DNA of 47,404 nt from Thecamonas trahens ATCC 50062. Taxonomy: Eukaryota > Apusozoa > Apusomonadida > Apusomonadidae. This document shows, in pieces, positions 38,168 to 47,196 of the stretch (positions are counted from its first letter, which is position 1; every line of letters begins with the position of its first letter). The DNA lies in NCBI RefSeq assembly GCF_000142905.1, contig NW_013657664.1, forward strand, positions 82,274-129,677, read 5' to 3'. The translations under genes and the position numbers were made by a program. Under the pieces are notes generated by a model that searched no databases, was not told the origin of the DNA, and saw only the letters and a list, made by a program, of their open reading frames with translations.

Positions 38168-38542
38168 TCAGAGTAGCACGCATGAGCCGCCAGCACTTGC
38201 ACCCGAGCCGGCCTCGTTGACCTTGAGCAACTCGACATCAAAGACCAGATCTGCGTTGGGCGGAATAGCCTGGCCGGCTCCTGACGCGCCGTAGCCGTAG
38301 TCCGAGGTCATTGTGAGGACAGCACGCTCACCAAGCGACATCTGCATGACGCCCTCGTCAAAGCCACGGATGCAAGCCCCAATGCCGACGACAAAGGTGA
38401 AGGGCTTGCCACGATCACGCGACGAGTCGAACTGCGACCCGTCGGCCTTGAGCGTGCCCACGTAGTGCATCACCACCGTGTCTCCCGTCTTGGGGAACGT
38501 CTCGCCGTCGCCGGCCTTGGTCGTCTCCTTGGTAACACCCAT
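38168..38542 (-). CDS. FKBP12-type peptidyl-prolyl isomerase with C-terminal CaaX-like motif
   Basis: 124 residues from ATG 38542 ([20 protein letters not shown]), collinear with human FKBP12 through FDVELLK. Active-site residues are conserved (Y27, D39 in FDSSRDR, Y84 in YGYGASG), except that the Trp at the pocket floor (human W59) is Phe (F61, in IRGFDEG). FKBP12 normally ends after the last strand; here a 17-residue extension ends CVLL, a CaaX-type signal whose final Leu predicts geranylgeranylation. This suggests a membrane-tethered isomerase. An in-frame ATG at 38746 would add 68 low-complexity residues; I prefer 38542 because it matches the family start. A GTAAGA donor near 38590 hints at a leader intron. 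Confidence 0.92.
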   Translation of the reverse strand: MGVTKETTKAGDGETFPKTGDTVVMHYVGTLKADGSQFDSSRDRGKPFTFVVGIGACIRGFDEGVMQMSLGERAVLTMTSDYGYGASGAGQAIPPNADLVFDVELLKVNEAGSGASAGGSCVLL

Positions 38543-39070
38543 GCTTGAGATAGAGTTAAGTCTGCCCTCTGCTCGCGCTCGCTGCCGTCTTACCTCCGCC
38601 GCTCCGTCTCTTGTCGAGTCGTCGTCGCCCAACCGGTCTCCGCCCTTCCGCTGGTCTGAACGCGCCCCCCCCCCTCCCCCTCCCCCGCTACGCTCCACAA
38701 GCGACCAAGTACGGTCGCACGGTTGTACAATCGTAGGGTCATCCATCTTTCCGGGTCACCCGATCATTCAGTCGCCCACTTGTCTATACTCACAACCGAT
38801 CTCATCAACTCACAACAATACAACAATGGTCCAAGCGGTCTGGGGGGGGGGGGGGGGGGGGGCCAATCGTAGGCGACATGCTGACATGATACTCGTGACA
38901 CGTGGAGCCGCCAAAAATATTCTGCACAGGGCGAGAGTGTGCCGAGCCGGCAAAGATGCAACGTGGCGGGCAGGGAGATAGCTGCGAGGCCGAGTCGCGG
39001 AGCGAGGCTATGGACGGGCGAGTGGAGGGAGGAGGGGAAAGCACACGTCTCCGCAACCAGGTGCAGAAGG
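38543..39070. other. Divergent intergenic region with G21 tract
   Basis: Head-to-head spacer (528 nt) between FKBP and TMEM165 genes. It contains a C-rich stretch (about 38665-38685) and a 21-nt G run (38842-38862). No RNA gene is seen. Confidence 0.65.
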
Positions 39071-40159
39071 ATGCGGATGACTGTACGGAAGAATGTGGTT
39101 GTGGTGGGCATGGTCTTGTGTCTCATGGCTGTGGGTATGCTAGCTGAGGCAGCGGCGACGGCCGGGCCGGGCCGGGCGGCGGGAGGCACGCCGCCTATGA
39201 GCAAGGCTGACGGGATGGGCAAGAGCAAGAGCAAGAGCAAGACGGTGGGCGATGATGGTGGGCGCGTGGATCGGCGTCGTGGCGGAGGAGCGGTGAGTGG
39301 AGGCAGCAAGGATGGCGACGTGGTCGGCTCGGCCAAGGGCAGCTCACAGACGGCGGCGGCGGCCAACGACGACGACGGTTTTGTGGCGTCGTCGATGGCG
39401 GCGCTCTCGATGATTATTGTGTCTGAGATTGGCGACAAGACGTTCTTCATTGCTTGCATTCTCTCGATGCGGCACCCGCGGATGATTATCTTTCTGGCAG
39501 CGCTGGCAGCGCTCGGCTTTATGACGGCCATCTCGGCGGCCATGGGCTGGGTCGTCCCGCTCCTCGTTCCGCGGGAGTACACCCACTGGATCGCCACGAT
39601 TTTGTTTGCCATCTTTGGCGTTCGCCTGCTCAAAGAGGCGCACGAGATGCAGGGCGATGAGGAAAACGACGAGCTGATCGAGGTGCAGGACGAGCTTCGC
39701 GAGAAGCACCTCATGTCATCTGACTCGGAGGAGGCCGACGTCGAGGCTGGGCTTGCCGGCGGCGCAACCAACTTTGGCATTTCACTGCAGGACGCCGGGC
39801 CGGGCACGCCGCGGCGGCCGCGGTCGGGCAAGAAGGCGCGCAAGGGCTCGGCCGCTCCGTGGTATGCCATGCTCGTCTCGCCCATCTTTGCGCAGTGCTT
39901 CCTGCTCACCCTCCTCGCCGAGTGGGGCGACCGCTCGCAGATTGCAACCATCATCATGGCCGCCTCGCGCAATCCGTATGGTGTCACCTTTGGCGGCACT
40001 CTCGGCCATGCGCTCTGCACCGGCGTCGCTGTTGTCGGTGGCCAGGTCCTCTCCGAGCGCATCTCGGTCAAATCGGTCTCGTACGTCGGCGGCGCGCTCT
40101 TTGTTCTCTTTGCCATCACTTCACTTGTCCAGGGGCCCGACGACGGCGGCTCAGTGTAG
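39071..40159 (+). CDS. TMEM165: TMEM165/GDT1 family cation/proton exchanger
   Basis: 362 residues from ATG 39071, whose N-terminus (MRMTVRKNVVVVGMVLCLM) is a signal peptide. A Lys/Ser/Gly-rich lumenal spacer follows, then two repeats of three transmembrane helices separated by an acidic loop. Each repeat carries the family motif E-x-G-D-(K/R)-(T/S): EIGDKT (119-124) and EWGDRS (284-289). These form the Ca2+/Mn2+ site of UPF0016 proteins. Yeast Gdt1 and human TMEM165 import Mn2+ and Ca2+ into the Golgi in exchange for protons and support glycosylation; the same role is inferred here. The length and layout are typical. The stop is 41 nt from the convergent LysM gene. Confidence 0.93.
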   Translation: MRMTVRKNVVVVGMVLCLMAVGMLAEAAATAGPGRAAGGTPPMSKADGMGKSKSKSKTVGDDGGRVDRRRGGGAVSGGSKDGDVVGSAKGSSQTAAAANDDDGFVASSMAALSMIIVSEIGDKTFFIACILSMRHPRMIIFLAALAALGFMTAISAAMGWVVPLLVPREYTHWIATILFAIFGVRLLKEAHEMQGDEENDELIEVQDELREKHLMSSDSEEADVEAGLAGGATNFGISLQDAGPGTPRRPRSGKKARKGSAAPWYAMLVSPIFAQCFLLTLLAEWGDRSQIATIIMAASRNPYGVTFGGTLGHALCTGVAVVGGQVLSERISVKSVSYVGGALFVLFAITSLVQGPDDGGSV

Positions 40160-40200
40160 CCACAATGAACACTCTCTTTAAGCCAGTGTCGATCCGGGCG

Positions 40201-41283
40201 CTACAACCCAAACATGTCATTCTGCGCCGCTGCCATCCGCCGCTGGACGTTGGACTTGACCACACCGACCGACGACGGGCCGCCCAGTCGCGGGCCGGCA
40301 CGCACTGATGCGTCGACAAGCCCAGACTCAAAATCATCGAGTCCGGACGAGTCGGAGCGGCTCTCGTCGTCGAGCTCGGCCTCGAGCACAGTCTGAGCCC
40401 GCGCCCGCTGCGTTGCGCGTGCGCTGGACGACGCCACCGCCGCAGCCGACGTCATCGAGTTGGTTAGCGCCGCGTTGGAGCGGTTGATCGAGGCTAGCCG
40501 CGCATTCAGCGCCGCCAGCGAGTCGAGAACCGACGAGCCTGATGCTCCTGCCAGCGAGATCTTCTTTGCGCCATTGCCGCCATCATCGTCAAGCTTCTCG
40601 TCGTCAGGACCAGAATCGGCGCCGCCCCCAACCATGCGCGGGACAAGCGTCGCCGGCGCTGCTGCCTGCGGTACAGCAAAGCCTACGCCCGCGCCTGCGT
40701 CAGCCACGCCTGCGCTAGCACTGGGCCTGGGCTCTGTGGTAGGGACCAGGAGGGTCGATCGCGCGTGCAGGCCAGCGTCCGACACCAAGTTGTTGATCCG
40801 TCGCAAGTCCGCCGCGCTGCATCCATGCCTCAGCGCGATGCCCTGTCACCATCCCCCTCATCAACGTGAACCAGCAATGTGTGAGTCAACACCCTGCCCT
40901 GCCCTGTGCTGCCGTCACGCCGCTCTGAGTCATCGACTCGCACGTGACAGCGTCCGACGCACTGCTACGCAGCCACGACCGACGACAGCAGAGACAGCCA
41001 TGGCAGCGAACAGCATGGAGAAGCACATGTGCTGTCCTATGTTGCTCTAGCAATCCGGCACATCGTTGCAGTCGTCGCCATTGTTGTCGTCGTCGTCACC
41101 GCCATCGCCCTCTCGTCATCGCCTACGGGCTGTCCCCTGCAGCCCGTCGTCGCGCTCGGTGACCATGTTCGACAAGCCCCCCACCTCCCCCAACCACACA
41201 CACACACACACACCATGCCTTCCCTTCCCTACACCTACCGCCAATGTGTCTCCAGGTGCAATGATATAAGTCTGGGTCTCCAT
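40201..41283 (-). CDS. LysM domain protein, two exons
   Basis: Exon 1 is 41239-41283 (METQTYIIAPGDTLA), followed by donor GTAGGT; the 396-nt intron (40843-41238) ends GTGACAG; exon 2 is 40201-40842 (GIALRHGCSAADLRRINN...). Phase 0 joining restores a complete LysM of about 46 residues (YIIAPGDTLAGIALRHGCS, then LHARSTLLVP). The total is about 228 residues. The rest is Ala/Ser/Asp-rich and disordered, ending NVQRRMAAAQNDMFGL. There is no signal peptide, so it resembles the intracellular LYSMD1/2 type rather than secreted chitin or peptidoglycan receptors. Function is unknown. Either exon alone would be missed because neither carries a full domain. Confidence 0.8.
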
Positions 41284-41514
41284 ACCAGCCTTATTGCTCG
41301 GTAGTGCCTGTGTGAGCCTCGTGCCGGTCACGACGAGTCTGCCTCGTCCAATGACTGACAAGTTGGAGGGAGGGGGGGGGGGGGGGGGGGGAGGGAGGGG
41401 TTGATCATGATCACGACACCACGCCCTTACAGAAGCACATACACACACCAACACACACATACACATACACACACACGGATAGAGTTCTTTTGTTTTTGTT
41501 TGCTGCTCAAGCAC
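41284..41514. repeat. G tract, TGATCA and CA repeats upstream of the LysM gene
   Basis: A G-rich tract with a run of about 19 G (near 41373-41391), TGATCATGATCA (41402-41413) and CA repeats (41440-41475) fill the spacer between the LysM start and the eS10 stop. Confidence 0.7.
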
Positions 41515-42527
41515 TCAGGAGCGCGGGGCACCACGGCCAGCGCCACGGCCGGCGCCGCGGGCACCATGGAAGGTGGCCGACTTGGAGTCGAAGCCCGAGG
41601 TCTTCTTGTCCTTGCCCTCACCGCGGAACGAGTCGCGGTCGCGGGAGCGGCGGTCGCCGCGGCCACCACGGCGGTCATCGCGGCCGCCGGCATTGCGGAC
41701 CTGCGACTGCTGGGTCTTCTTGAGGGTGGCCGGGATGATGGTGGCCGGGAGGTGAAGGAACTCACGGATGTAGTCGAGGCCCTCGTCGGTGAGGAAGTAG
41801 TACGAGTACTGCCACGCGTACGTCTCACGGACAAAGCCGCGCGACTTCAGCGACTTCATCGTGTTCATGACCTCCAGGTTGGTCGCCGCCATGCGCGGGT
41901 GCTTGGGAGGGCCGTGTCCTTCTTGACGACGCAGACGCCGTCTGCACACACACACACACACAGACACACACACAGACACAGACACACAAAGCGAGCACAC
42001 ATATACCACACCAATGAGTTACACGACCAGCTACTTGCGCCATGCACCCTTACGCGTCTGGACAGACATGCTCTACACCGCTACTTTCCCGCCACCTCGG
42101 CCTTGCCCATGGCTTTAGGGCTGACGCCCCGCAGACACAAACAATTTTGCACCATCCACGGCCTCACGCCGACAGACCCGGTAGCCACTCCAAGGATCCA
42201 GCCGGAGCCCAACCAGGCGAAGCGTGCAGAGCTCCATGTGGAAGAGCTAGCAGTGGGGTCAGGTCGCTGCATACTGAGCGGTGTCGGCCCCTAGACTTAG
42301 AGGTAGCGGTGCGAGGCCCGCAAAAACGTCGATGCCCATCACCGCCACCGCCGCTGACCCTGCCAGCGGCCGCCACCGATAACGGGCTAGCGGGTGGCCA
42401 GGGCCGAGCAGGTCGGTATGGAGTGCATGGGTGTGGAAAGGGGAAAGGGATGCCTTATTCACCTAGTGTACGTACCCTGGAACAGCTTCTTGTAGATACC
42501 AGCGCGGACCTTCTTGGCAATGAGCAT
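41515..42527 (-). CDS. RPS10: 40S ribosomal protein eS10, two exons with one missing base
   Basis: Exon 1 is 42476-42527 (MLIAKKVRAGIYKKLFQ plus G), donor GTACGT. The 534-nt intron (41942-42475) ends with a TG microsatellite and CAG; exon 2 is 41515-41941. The first part of exon 2 reads DGVCVVKKDTALP; then the frame must shift by -1 at the C run 41905-41907 to give KHPRMAATNLEVMNTMKSL and FVRETYAWQYSYYFLTDEG. These blocks match eS10 (KKD..MPKHP, SLKSRG, YLTNEG, LHLP..IVPATL). With one more C the protein is about 159 residues, as in other eukaryotes, ending in an RGG-like Gly/Arg tail. It sits at the head of the small ribosomal subunit. The frame break is probably an assembly error. Confidence 0.9.
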
Positions 42528-43174
42528 GGTGAGGCAGTGAGAGAGATACCAAAGTGAAAAACAGTGTGACTCATTCCATTCATTCGCGCGAGCTCAATTG
42601 CTCCGCCGTTCGTTCGAAACGAACCGGCTCAGCCACCAGCCGCTCGCCGCACTGCCCCAGATGCTGCTGTGGCAGGCCGCGAGTACAGCGAGCTGCAATA
42701 GGTAAAAGGAGAGAGGGTCAGAGGGGGATTCGGCCTTCAAGCTCGCTGTGCGATGTAGGGACCAATGTCGTGAAACAGCTCTGATCAGCGGCGTCATGGC
42801 CTTGGCTCGAGAGCTGCGCGGTAGCCGGGACCGACTCGTACCGACCGATCTCCCCGTTCGCACATCGCGCTCACTCTACAGTAAGATGGCAATAGCTCTG
42901 CAGGCCACTGCCATGAACCGTGATAACGATGTCTCTGTAGTTTGAAAGAGCAGCGGACACAGCGCAGGATCGATCGATTCTGTGCGTTGCACCCTGACCG
43001 ACCGAGCAACCGAGCAACCGAGCGAGGGAGCGATCGATCGGTGGTGTCGAGGTGAGTGAGAGTGCGAGTCAGCCATCGTTGACGGAGGTGGAGGAGGACG
43101 TGGAGGATGAGCCGTCCGGTAAAGCTACTTGAACCACCCACACACCCGTCGTGAGTACAGAGTAGAGGAAGGCA
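42528..43174. other. Divergent promoter region between eS10 and SRP14 genes
   Basis: A 647-nt head-to-head spacer shared by two translation and targeting genes. It shows GTTCG/CGAAC inverted arms (about 42610-42627), short GACCGA repeats (42820-42865) and ACCGAGCA repeats (43000-43025). No RNA gene is recognised. Confidence 0.6.
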
Positions 43175-43874
43175 ATGCCGCGTCTGAGCAATGATGAGTT
43201 TCTTGCTGAGATGGGCAAGCTCCTTCGCAAGGCTGGCGAGAAGGACAACCCGTCGTCTGTCTCGCTCACCATGAAGCACGGTAGGTGTGGGAAGGTGGAG
43301 CAGGGGGGGGGGGAGGGGAGAGGCGGGGGGGGAGGGGGTTAGGGATGACTTACATGTGTTATGGGTATTGTGTTGATCTGGATGTATGGGGGTGGCCAAC
43401 GTGGTGGTCTTGGGCCTTTGGTTTGGGTGTGGTGGACTTGGACGTTCGTCGCTCCGCTCTTCTCCCTCGTCATCGTCGTCGCTCCGCTCTTCTCCGTCGT
43501 CACCGTCGTCGCCCCACCCTTCCCCCTCGTCGCCCCGCTCTTCTCCCTCGTCACCATCGTCACCATCGTCGCCCCCACCCTTCTCCCTCGTCGCCCCGCC
43601 CACCCTTCCCGTCATCGTCGTCACCCCTCCCATCTTCCTCACCATCGATTGCTCGTCATCAATCGTCATCGAGACAATCGCAGTCGTGGAAGAGGTGGTG
43701 CAGAACAAGGGTAAGAAGAACGAGAACGTGGTGGAGGAGGCAAGATGCCTCATCCGGGCTCGGTCTGGCAAGTGCAAGATCTCCACGGTTGTCCGCCCTC
43801 GGAACAGGGTTCAGTTCTCCATCGCCTACTCGACCATTCTCAAGTCGAACCTCAAGTCGCTTAGCTCCCATTAG
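43175..43874 (+). CDS. SRP14: Signal recognition particle 14 kDa protein, two exons
   Basis: Exon 1 is 43175-43280 (MPRLSNDEFLAEMGKLLRKA..., then SSVSLTMKH plus G), donor GTAGGT; exon 2 is 43684-43874 after ATCGCAG. Joining in phase 1 gives a 98-residue protein containing CLIRARSGKCKISTVV and VQFSIAYSTILKSNLKSL, aligning with human SRP14 (CLLRATDGKKKISTVV; FQMAYSNLLRANMDGL). SRP14 dimerises with SRP9 and binds the Alu domain of SRP RNA to retard elongation. It lacks the long Ala-rich tail of the human protein. The 403-nt intron contains a pyrimidine repeat. SRP9 and SRP RNA are not in the window. Confidence 0.92.
43440..43640. repeat. CTC/GTC pyrimidine-rich repeat inside the SRP14 intron
   Basis: Imperfect units like CGTCGCTCCGCTCTTCTCC and CTCGTCACCATCGT are repeated many times on the plus strand. 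They form an unusually long polypyrimidine region before the 3' splice site at 43683. Confidence 0.75.
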
Positions 43875-44062
43875 TCCTTGATCTGATGACCGCCAGCGGC
43901 CACTGTCGTCGCGCCGCCCGTAGTTGTCCGTAGCCCCCGCCCCAAAATGATGGCTCTGCTCCCACCCGAGTCGCGAGGCAAGAGTTGAGGTGTGTGACAA
44001 TGGCATCGAAAATAGGCCATGAGACACAACCCCACTTCTCCCCCCATCAAAGAATCAGGAAC

Positions 44063-46310
44063 ATGTCCGAGACTGCCTCGCCCTGCGACGGGCGCCCCGA
44101 GATGACCCAGCTTCACCCGCCGCCGCAGACGGCTGCCAACGTTGAGGTAAGCGCCACATAGCATGAGGCGATTGAGATGTTGCTTGACTCTTCCCTTGCC
44201 AAATTGCACTCCCTCATGCGAGCTAGTCCGCCCTGTACAGCCGTGACATTGCCCACCCTGGCCGCCAGTTCGGCGCGCTCGAGCGTGACCGTTTTTTGCT
44301 TGTTCGGCTACGCGCCACCAGCTTTCTTTGCTTGGCGGAAGTGGGCAGGACAGTGCGCGACTCACAGAGCGGAGCCGGGGGGGGGGAGGGGGGAGACAGT
44401 CACTGGAGGCGTACCAGGCAATGTACAACGAGTCGATCACGGATCCGGACGGGTTCTGGAGCCGGATGGGCAAGGAGCTGGTGACCTGGCATCGCGAGTT
44501 TGATACCGTCTCGCACGGCTCGTTTGCCGAGGGCGACATCGCTTGGTACCTCGGCGGCGAGCTCAACGTGTCGGTCAACTGTCTGGACCGGCACCTGAAG
44601 ACGCGCGGCGACAAGGTTGCACTCATCTGGGAGGGCGACGAGCCCGGTGATGTGCGCAAGTTCACCTACCGCGAGCTCCACCGCGAGGTGTGCAAGCTCG
44701 CGTCGGGCATGCGCGACGCCGGGGTCAAGGCCGGTGAGTGCGTGGCGCTGTACATGCCGATGGTGCCCGAGGCGATCTTTGCCATGCTTGCATGTGCGCG
44801 GCTCGGCGCGCCGCACTCGGTCGTCTTTGCTGGCTTTTCGGCCGACGCGCTCCGCGACCGCATCCTCGACGCCGGCTGCCGGGTGGTGATGACGGCGGAC
44901 CAGGGCGTGCGCGGTGGGCGGCGGACGAACCTCAAGAAGACGGTCGATGAGGCGCTCCTTGAGTGCCCGGGCGTCGACCTGGTCATCGTCCACCAGCGCA
45001 CGGGCGAGACTGGGCCGGACGTGCCGTTTGTCGCCGGCCGCGACGTGTACATGGCGGACCTGATGGCCAAGGCCCGGCCGTACTGTGTGCCGGCAGTCCG
45101 CAACGCCGAGGACACGCTCTTTGTGCTCTACACCTCGGGCTCGACCGGGCGGCCCAAGGGCGTGCTCCACACCTCGGCCGGCTACCTGGTGTGGGCCATG
45201 ATGACCCACAAGTACACCTTTGATCTCCGCGACGATGACGTCTTTGCGTGCATGGCCGACATCGGTTGGATCACCGGCCACACGTACAACTGCTACGGCC
45301 CGCTGGCCAACGGCGCAACGTCGATGCTCTTCGAGTCGACGCCGCTCTACCCGGACGCCGGCAGGTACTGGGACGTGGTCGAGCGCCACGGCGTGACCCA
45401 GCTCTACACCGCGCCCACCGCCATCCGCGCCCTGATGAAGTACGGCAGCGAGCCGGTCCAAAAGTACGACACCTCGTCGCTGCGAGTTCTCGGCACCGTT
45501 GGCGAGCCCATTGCCCCGCTCGCTTGGAACTGGTACAACGAGGTCGTTGGCGCTAAGCAGTGCACCATCGTCGACACGTACTGGCAGACCGAGACCGGCG
45601 GCCACATGCTCACCGCCCTTGCCGGCGTTACGCCGACAAAGCCTGGCTCGGCCACCCTGCCGTTCTTTGGCGTCAAGCCGGCCATTGTCGAGCCCGACAC
45701 CGGCAACGTCATCGAGGGTAACGAGGTCGAGGGCGTACTCGTCATGCAGCAGCCGTGGCCCGGCATGTGCCGTACCGTCCTCGGCGACCACCAGCGGTAC
45801 CTCAACACGTACATGACGGCGTACTCTGGCAACTACTTTACCGGCGACGGCGCCATCCGCGACATGGACGGCTACTACTGGATCACCGGCCGCGTCGACG
45901 ACGTTGTCAACGTCTCGGGCCATCGCCTTGGCACCGCGGAAATCGAGGCCGCCGTTGTTAACCACGACGCCTGCGTCGAGGCCGCCGCCATTGGCATCCC
46001 GCACGAGCTCAAGGGCCAGGACATCTTTGTCTACGTCATCCTGCACAACGGCTACGAGCCGAGCGACGACCTCGCCCACGAGCTGCGCGACGCCGTCAAG
46101 GAGGGCATTGGCTCGTTTGCAAAGCCTGCCGCCTCGAACATCGTCTTTGTCGAAGGCCTGCCCAAGACCCGCTCCGGCAAGCTCATGCGCCGCATCCTCC
46201 GCCTCATCGCCACCGGCGAGGAGTCGCGCCTCGGCGACGTCTCCACCCTGGCTGACCCCGCCGTCGTCCCGGCCATCATCGCCGCTGTCAAGGCCAAGCG
46301 CGACGCCTAA
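44063..46310 (+). CDS. ACSS: Acetyl-CoA synthetase (AMP-forming)
   Basis: Exon 1 is 44063-44146 (28 codons, MSETASPCDGRPEMTQLHPP and on to NVE), donor GTAAGC; a 253-nt intron ends GAGACAG at 44399; exon 2 starts SLEAYQAMYNE. Phase 0 joining gives 664 residues, the usual ACS length. Adenylation motifs are complete: YTSGSTGRPKG (about 272-282), GEPIAP, YWQTETGG (about 422), the GRVDDVVNVSGHRLG hinge and the C-terminal TRSGKLMRR with the catalytic, acetylation-regulated Lys (about K622). It makes acetyl-CoA from acetate, ATP and CoA. There is no clear organellar presequence, so a cytosolic or nuclear form is likely (ACSS2-like). The first in-frame Met in the unspliced frame lies in the intron and was rejected. 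Confidence 0.94.
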
Positions 46311-46315
46311 CTAGC

Positions 46316-46318
<3 letters not shown>

Positions 46319-46351
<33 letters not shown>
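46319..46351. repeat. (CA)n microsatellite between convergent genes
   Basis: About 16 CA units fill nearly all of the 48-nt space between the acetyl-CoA synthetase and zinc-finger stop codons, so it lies in both 3' ends. Confidence 0.95.
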
Positions 46352-46353
<2 letters not shown>

Positions 46354-46358
46354 TACCT

Positions 46359-46978
46359 TTACGCAATCGCCATCGAAGACATCTCGGACGACTCGGATGT
46401 GGCAGCAACAGAGGCGGCGGCGCCCGACGGAACGAGCCCCTCCGAAGTAGCCAGCAGCGCCGGGCCCGAACCAAAGTCAGAGGCCGGGATGGCGGGCTGG
46501 GGAGCGAGCGAGGGCAGGGCGTCGACGGCCTTGGCGGCCATGGCGCTCGCTGTGACGGCCTCAAGAGCATCGACAGCAGCAGCACGCTTGGCATCGTCCA
46601 GCATGGCCGGAAGACCCGGAGCAAGGCCCTCCTTGCCATTGTCCACGGCGCCCATGCCGCCAGCAGCGTCGGCTTCGGCCTGGGTGTACGGCTTCTCCTT
46701 GCGGAGGCGCTTCAGCTGGCGCTTGTGCGGCTTGCCACGGCGATGCTGCTCGAGATTTCCCAAATCCAGAAAGTGCTTGGCGCACGAGACGCAATAGAAC
46801 TGACCCTTGCCCGGAAGATCGTAGTCCACCGCCTGGTTCATCAGCTTCTCCCGCTTGGCCGTCTGCAAGTCGTCGTAGATCTGGTCCTGGCACCGGTAAA
46901 GTTGCGCGTCCGGTACGCCTTGTGCAAGGCCTTGTTCTTCGTCGCAGCGCCCTTCTTCTTCCGGTATCCTCCCGCCAT
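46359..46978 (-). CDS. ZNF593/Bud20-type C2H2 zinc-finger protein, one frame break
   Basis: The start ATG is at 46978 (MAGGYRKKKGAATKNKALHK, AYRTRNFT). A -1 shift at 46893-46897 (ACCGG, probably ACCCGG) is needed to continue as RCQDQIYDDLQTAKREKLMN. The single zinc finger reads YCVSCAKHFLDLGNLEQHRRGKPHKR, followed by PYTQAEADAAGGMG; both are hallmarks of the Bud20/ZNF593 family, a 60S pre-ribosome export factor. The repaired length is about 206 residues, longer than yeast Bud20 because of an Ala/Ser-rich C-terminal tail. Nuclear, ribosome-biogenesis function is inferred from the family. It is convergent with acetyl-CoA synthetase. Confidence 0.85.
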
Positions 46979-47196
46979 GCCTCCTTTCCCTTCCTCAAAC
47001 ACGAGTGAGGTGTGTTCCTCTCCCTCGGCTTCTCCGTTCATACCCCCTCCCACCTCCTCCCCCCCCCCCTCCTCCCTCACCTCCCTCTCATCGTCCCGGG
47101 ATGGATGGGAAGGATGGCCTCCTCCAATTGGCTCCCTCCCCGTCCCGAGCCTGTGCCAGCCCCCCCCCACACACCCCCACCGCCCCCCCTCCCCCC

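Noticed and set aside
44400-46079. Minus-strand open frame (559 codons) opposite acetyl-CoA synthetase
   Set aside because: A GC-rich shadow; the plus strand carries every adenylation motif.
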